Of a DNA stretch of 17,276 nucleotides, positions 15,339-17,276 are shown one piece after another; positions within the stretch are counted from its first letter, which is position 1, and the number at the start of each line of letters is the position of its first letter. The position numbers were made by a program, and so were the translations under genes. The DNA is from Pseudomonadales bacterium. Its GTDB lineage: Bacteria > Pseudomonadota > Gammaproteobacteria > Pseudomonadales > Azotimanducaceae. The stretch spans positions 1 to 17,276 of the forward strand of contig SKXG01000239.1 in the NCBI GenBank assembly GCA_007128525.1. Direction: 5' to 3'. The notes under the pieces are model-generated. The model saw only the letters and a program-made list of their open reading frames with translations. It was not told the DNA's origin and did no database searches.

Positions 15339-16685
15339 TCAGAGATAATAGTCTTCCGCATTGATGCCGAACGCACCTGGCGGCAGCTCGCGTTTGATGT
15401 GGAGCGCCTTGCGAGAGGCTTCCTGCAGATCGATGCTCTGCGGCTCAGGCAAAGGCTGCTTCTGGGCATCCAGCACAACCACCACCTTGGGCCGCAGACG
15501 CCGGGAAGAATTTTGTGCCACTACAATTGCTACAGGTCCATGGCTCAGTTCCACCAAAGCACCTGTCGGAAACAGACCAATGGCCTGGATCAACTGCTCG
15601 ACCAGGGCGCCTTGAAACGCTGCGTCGGAGTGCTTTGCCAGTTCCTGCATGGCTTCATAGGAGGAACGTGCCTGGGCATAGGGACGTGCAGTGATCATCG
15701 CATCATAGGCATCGACCAAACCGGCGATGCGTGCGCCAAGCGAAATGTCATCACCGCGAAACCCCGACGGATAACCAGAGCCGTCATGCCGCTCGTGATG
15801 ACCGGCTATGATGCCGAGCACCTGCGGGCTGACACCGCCTGCACTGGCGATCTTGACACTCTCTTCCACATGACTGCGCACCAACTCCGTTTCGGACAGG
15901 CTGAGCTTTTCCGGCTTGGCCAGCAGTTCCCGGGGCAGCATGACCTTGCCGACATCAAGCAGCAGGCCACCGAGCGCAAGATCACGGATCAAGACACGAT
16001 CCAGGCCCAGATGCCGACCCAGCATGCTGGCCCAGACCGCTGTCGAGATGCTATGGCTGTAGGTGTAGTCATCTTTCTTCTTGATGCGAATCAGGGCCGC
16101 CAGTGCGTCCTTGTTGCGTAGCACACTGGCAACAATGGGATCAGCCACTGCGATCAGGTTATCCAGCGTGGGTAGTTCCCCATTACGGACACGTGCAAAC
16201 TCCCGAGTCACCTCGTCAACAAACCCATCCAGATCGCGACGCACCGCGTTGAACTCATCGCGCATGGAACGCGTGTCCTGATAGCGATCAGGCCGCCACT
16301 GCGGTTCGCGATTCATGCCAAAGCCTTGCCGGGCTGGCGCTTGCAGCTCGACAACCTCACCGATGTCTCTCGTTCGCCGCCGGGCATCGGATCCAGGTGC
16401 TACCGCAAGTTCACGAGCAGATGTCCCGCCTCGCTTGTTGCGCCGCGGATCCACCCAGACATGGTTGCAGTACACCGCAAGCTGCTGTAGCTCACGGGTT
16501 TCTCGAAGAAAGAAGCCCTGCACCAGAAATGGCGTCTCCAACCAGGGACGGTCCAACGCTGCGACAAACATGCCCATCTCAAGTTGATCGACACGCAGCT
16601 GTACAAGACCTTCGCCCTTGCGGGCCGTCTTTCCTGCATCGCCCGGCTCAAACTCAATCAAGCCCAAATCCCGACTGCCACTCAT
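15339..16685 (-). CDS. DUF3391/HD-GYP protein with altered HD motif
   Basis: HD-GYP domains degrade cyclic-di-GMP to GMP through a metal centre. From ATG 16685 the protein has 448 residues. The N-terminal DUF3391 domain covers about 24-100 (VDQLEMGMFVAALDRPWLETPF). A linker precedes the HD-GYP domain at about 190-380. Seen there: YSHS (H211), LLLDVGK (241-247, D244), HHE (296-298), RHDGSGYP (GYP 304-306) and VDAYD (D325). The canonical HDxGK has become LDVGK, so one metal-ligand His is Leu. This may lower or abolish catalysis, or reflect a subgroup of DUF3391 proteins. No membrane segment is seen. ATG 16685 is preferred because GAGGA lies 7 nt before it. An in-frame ATG 16751 with AAAGG upstream would add 22 residues. 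The EAL gene follows after 17 nt. Confidence 0.92.
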   Translation of the reverse strand: MSGSRDLGLIEFEPGDAGKTARKGEGLVQLRVDQLEMGMFVAALDRPWLETPFLVQGFFLRETRELQQLAVYCNHVWVDPRRNKRGGTSARELAVAPGSDARRRTRDIGEVVELQAPARQGFGMNREPQWRPDRYQDTRSMRDEFNAVRRDLDGFVDEVTREFARVRNGELPTLDNLIAVADPIVASVLRNKDALAALIRIKKKDDYTYSHSISTAVWASMLGRHLGLDRVLIRDLALGGLLLDVGKVMLPRELLAKPEKLSLSETELVRSHVEESVKIASAGGVSPQVLGIIAGHHERHDGSGYPSGFRGDDISLGARIAGLVDAYDAMITARPYAQARSSYEAMQELAKHSDAAFQGALVEQLIQAIGLFPTGALVELSHGPVAIVVAQNSSRRLRPKVVVVLDAQKQPLPEPQSIDLQEASRKALHIKRELPPGAFGINAEDYYL

Positions 16686-16814
16686 GACGCCATCCTCTGC
16701 TTCTGGAGCGCCTGCCCGCTCAATGCAGGCAACACGCCATATCCTTGGCATTGCTGCCTTTACGTCTCCATTAGGTCTAGTCCAATGACCGGGTACAGGC
16801 TAGCGCAGGCACGC

Positions 16815-16835
16815 GAACAGAATGTGACGCTGTTC
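16815..16835. repeat. Inverted repeat between folK and the HD-GYP gene
   Basis: GAACAG (16815-16820) and CTGTTC (16830-16835) are perfect inverted arms around a 9-nt spacer; with one mismatch the stem extends to nine pairs. On the plus strand it is followed by TCGTTTTTA and resembles an intrinsic terminator, but no plus-strand gene leads into it. On the minus strand, the direction of the genes, no T-run follows. An operator for the c-di-GMP operon is the alternative. Confidence 0.4.
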
Positions 16836-16873
16836 TCGTTTTTACTGGGAACGCACAGTTTTAAGACAGGCTG

Positions 16874-17276
16874 CTACAGATTGCCTACTTCACGCAGGGG
16901 CAATGGCGGCGCATCGTTTAACTCTGCATCGCTGATTAGACCTGGCGTCAGCTCTGCCAGCGGCACCAGCACAAAGCGCCGCTCGTACATATGCGGATGC
17001 GGCACCGTCAGCTCGGGTTGCGACCAGCGCTCACCATCTATCAGGAGCAGATCCAGATCCAGCGTGCGCGCCCCCCAGCGCGCCCGCCGTACGCGACCAG
17101 CCACATGCTCCAGGGCCTGGCAGTGTGTCAACAGCATCAATGCCGGCAGGTCCGTCTCCAAACGGGCCACGGCATTGAGATAGGCGCCTTGACCCTCTGG
17201 CCCCCCTACGGGTGGTGATTCGTAAACTGTGGACACTTGCAATGGGCCCAGTTCACGCAAGGCCCGGACGGCATCA
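16874..17276 (-). CDS. folK: 6-hydroxymethyl-dihydropterin pyrophosphokinase FolK (5' end outside window)
   Basis: FolK transfers pyrophosphate from ATP to 6-hydroxymethyl-7,8-dihydropterin in folate synthesis. The frame is open from the right edge to TAG 16874, giving the last 133 residues of a protein usually near 160. Visible motifs are STVYESPPVGGPEGQGAYLN (pterin-site loop), LEHVAGRVR, and the HPPK signature RWGARTLDLDLLLID, whose two aspartates bind magnesium. LTVPHPHMYERRFVLVPLAE, typical of the family, follows. The start codon and the first 25-30 residues are outside the window. The gap to the HD-GYP gene (over 120 bp) suggests that gene has separate transcription. Confidence 0.95.
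   Translation of the reverse strand, partial: DAVRALRELGPLQVSTVYESPPVGGPEGQGAYLNAVARLETDLPALMLLTHCQALEHVAGRVRRARWGARTLDLDLLLIDGERWSQPELTVPHPHMYERRFVLVPLAELTPGLISDAELNDAPPLPLREVGNL

Noticed and set aside
1..17276. A new defence or mobile system
   Set aside because: I looked for transposases, integrases, nucleases, toxin-antitoxin pairs, repeats and CRISPR units and saw none. Apart from the GH13-like gene the content is ordinary core-genome housekeeping, respiration and signalling.

Overview
The window is GC-rich (about 60 % by eye) chromosomal DNA of a gammaproteobacterium. It uses SMC rather than MukB, carries a full System I (ccm) cytochrome c maturation operon in the order ccmABCDEFGHI, and has a PpnN-type nucleosidase and a DUF3391/HD-GYP protein. 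This fits a Pseudomonas/Oceanospirillales-like, respiring, non-enteric lineage, but I cannot name the genus. Every gene I can support lies on the minus strand, so gene order below runs from high to low coordinates. I see no tRNA, rRNA, CRISPR array, transposase or prophage gene.

From 17276 down: the C-terminal part of folK (folate synthesis); a two-gene cyclic-di-GMP unit (DUF3391-HD-GYP protein, then a degenerate-GGDEF/EAL phosphodiesterase, 17 nt apart); ppnN (nucleotide 5'-monophosphate nucleosidase); an alpha-amylase-family (GH13) protein that has lost its recognisable catalytic residues; ccmA to ccmI, nearly all overlapping or a few bases apart; a GntR/FadR-type regulator; and the N-terminal three quarters of smc, which runs off the left edge.

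The ccm genes form one pathway. CcmAB is the ABC transporter module, CcmC loads heme on CcmE with help from CcmD, CcmE carries heme in the periplasm, CcmG and CcmH keep the apocytochrome CXXCH cysteines reduced, and CcmF with CcmI attaches heme to the apoprotein. All signature residues checked (CcmA Walker motifs, CcmC and CcmF WWD motifs and histidines, CcmE H126, CcmG C75/C78, CcmH C56/C59) are present, so the pathway looks functional.

The most unusual item is the GH13 protein between ppnN and ccmA. It keeps the family framework, but the nucleophile Asp, the acid/base Glu and the third catalytic Asp are all replaced or displaced, so it is probably a pseudoenzyme. Also of note: a TATAAT box nine bases before the ccmA ATG, flanked by GCGCGC arms and implying an almost leaderless transcript; an HD-GYP protein reading LD instead of HD; an EAL protein with an NTDTL relic at the GGDEF position; and a GntR-type operator match upstream of the gntR gene.
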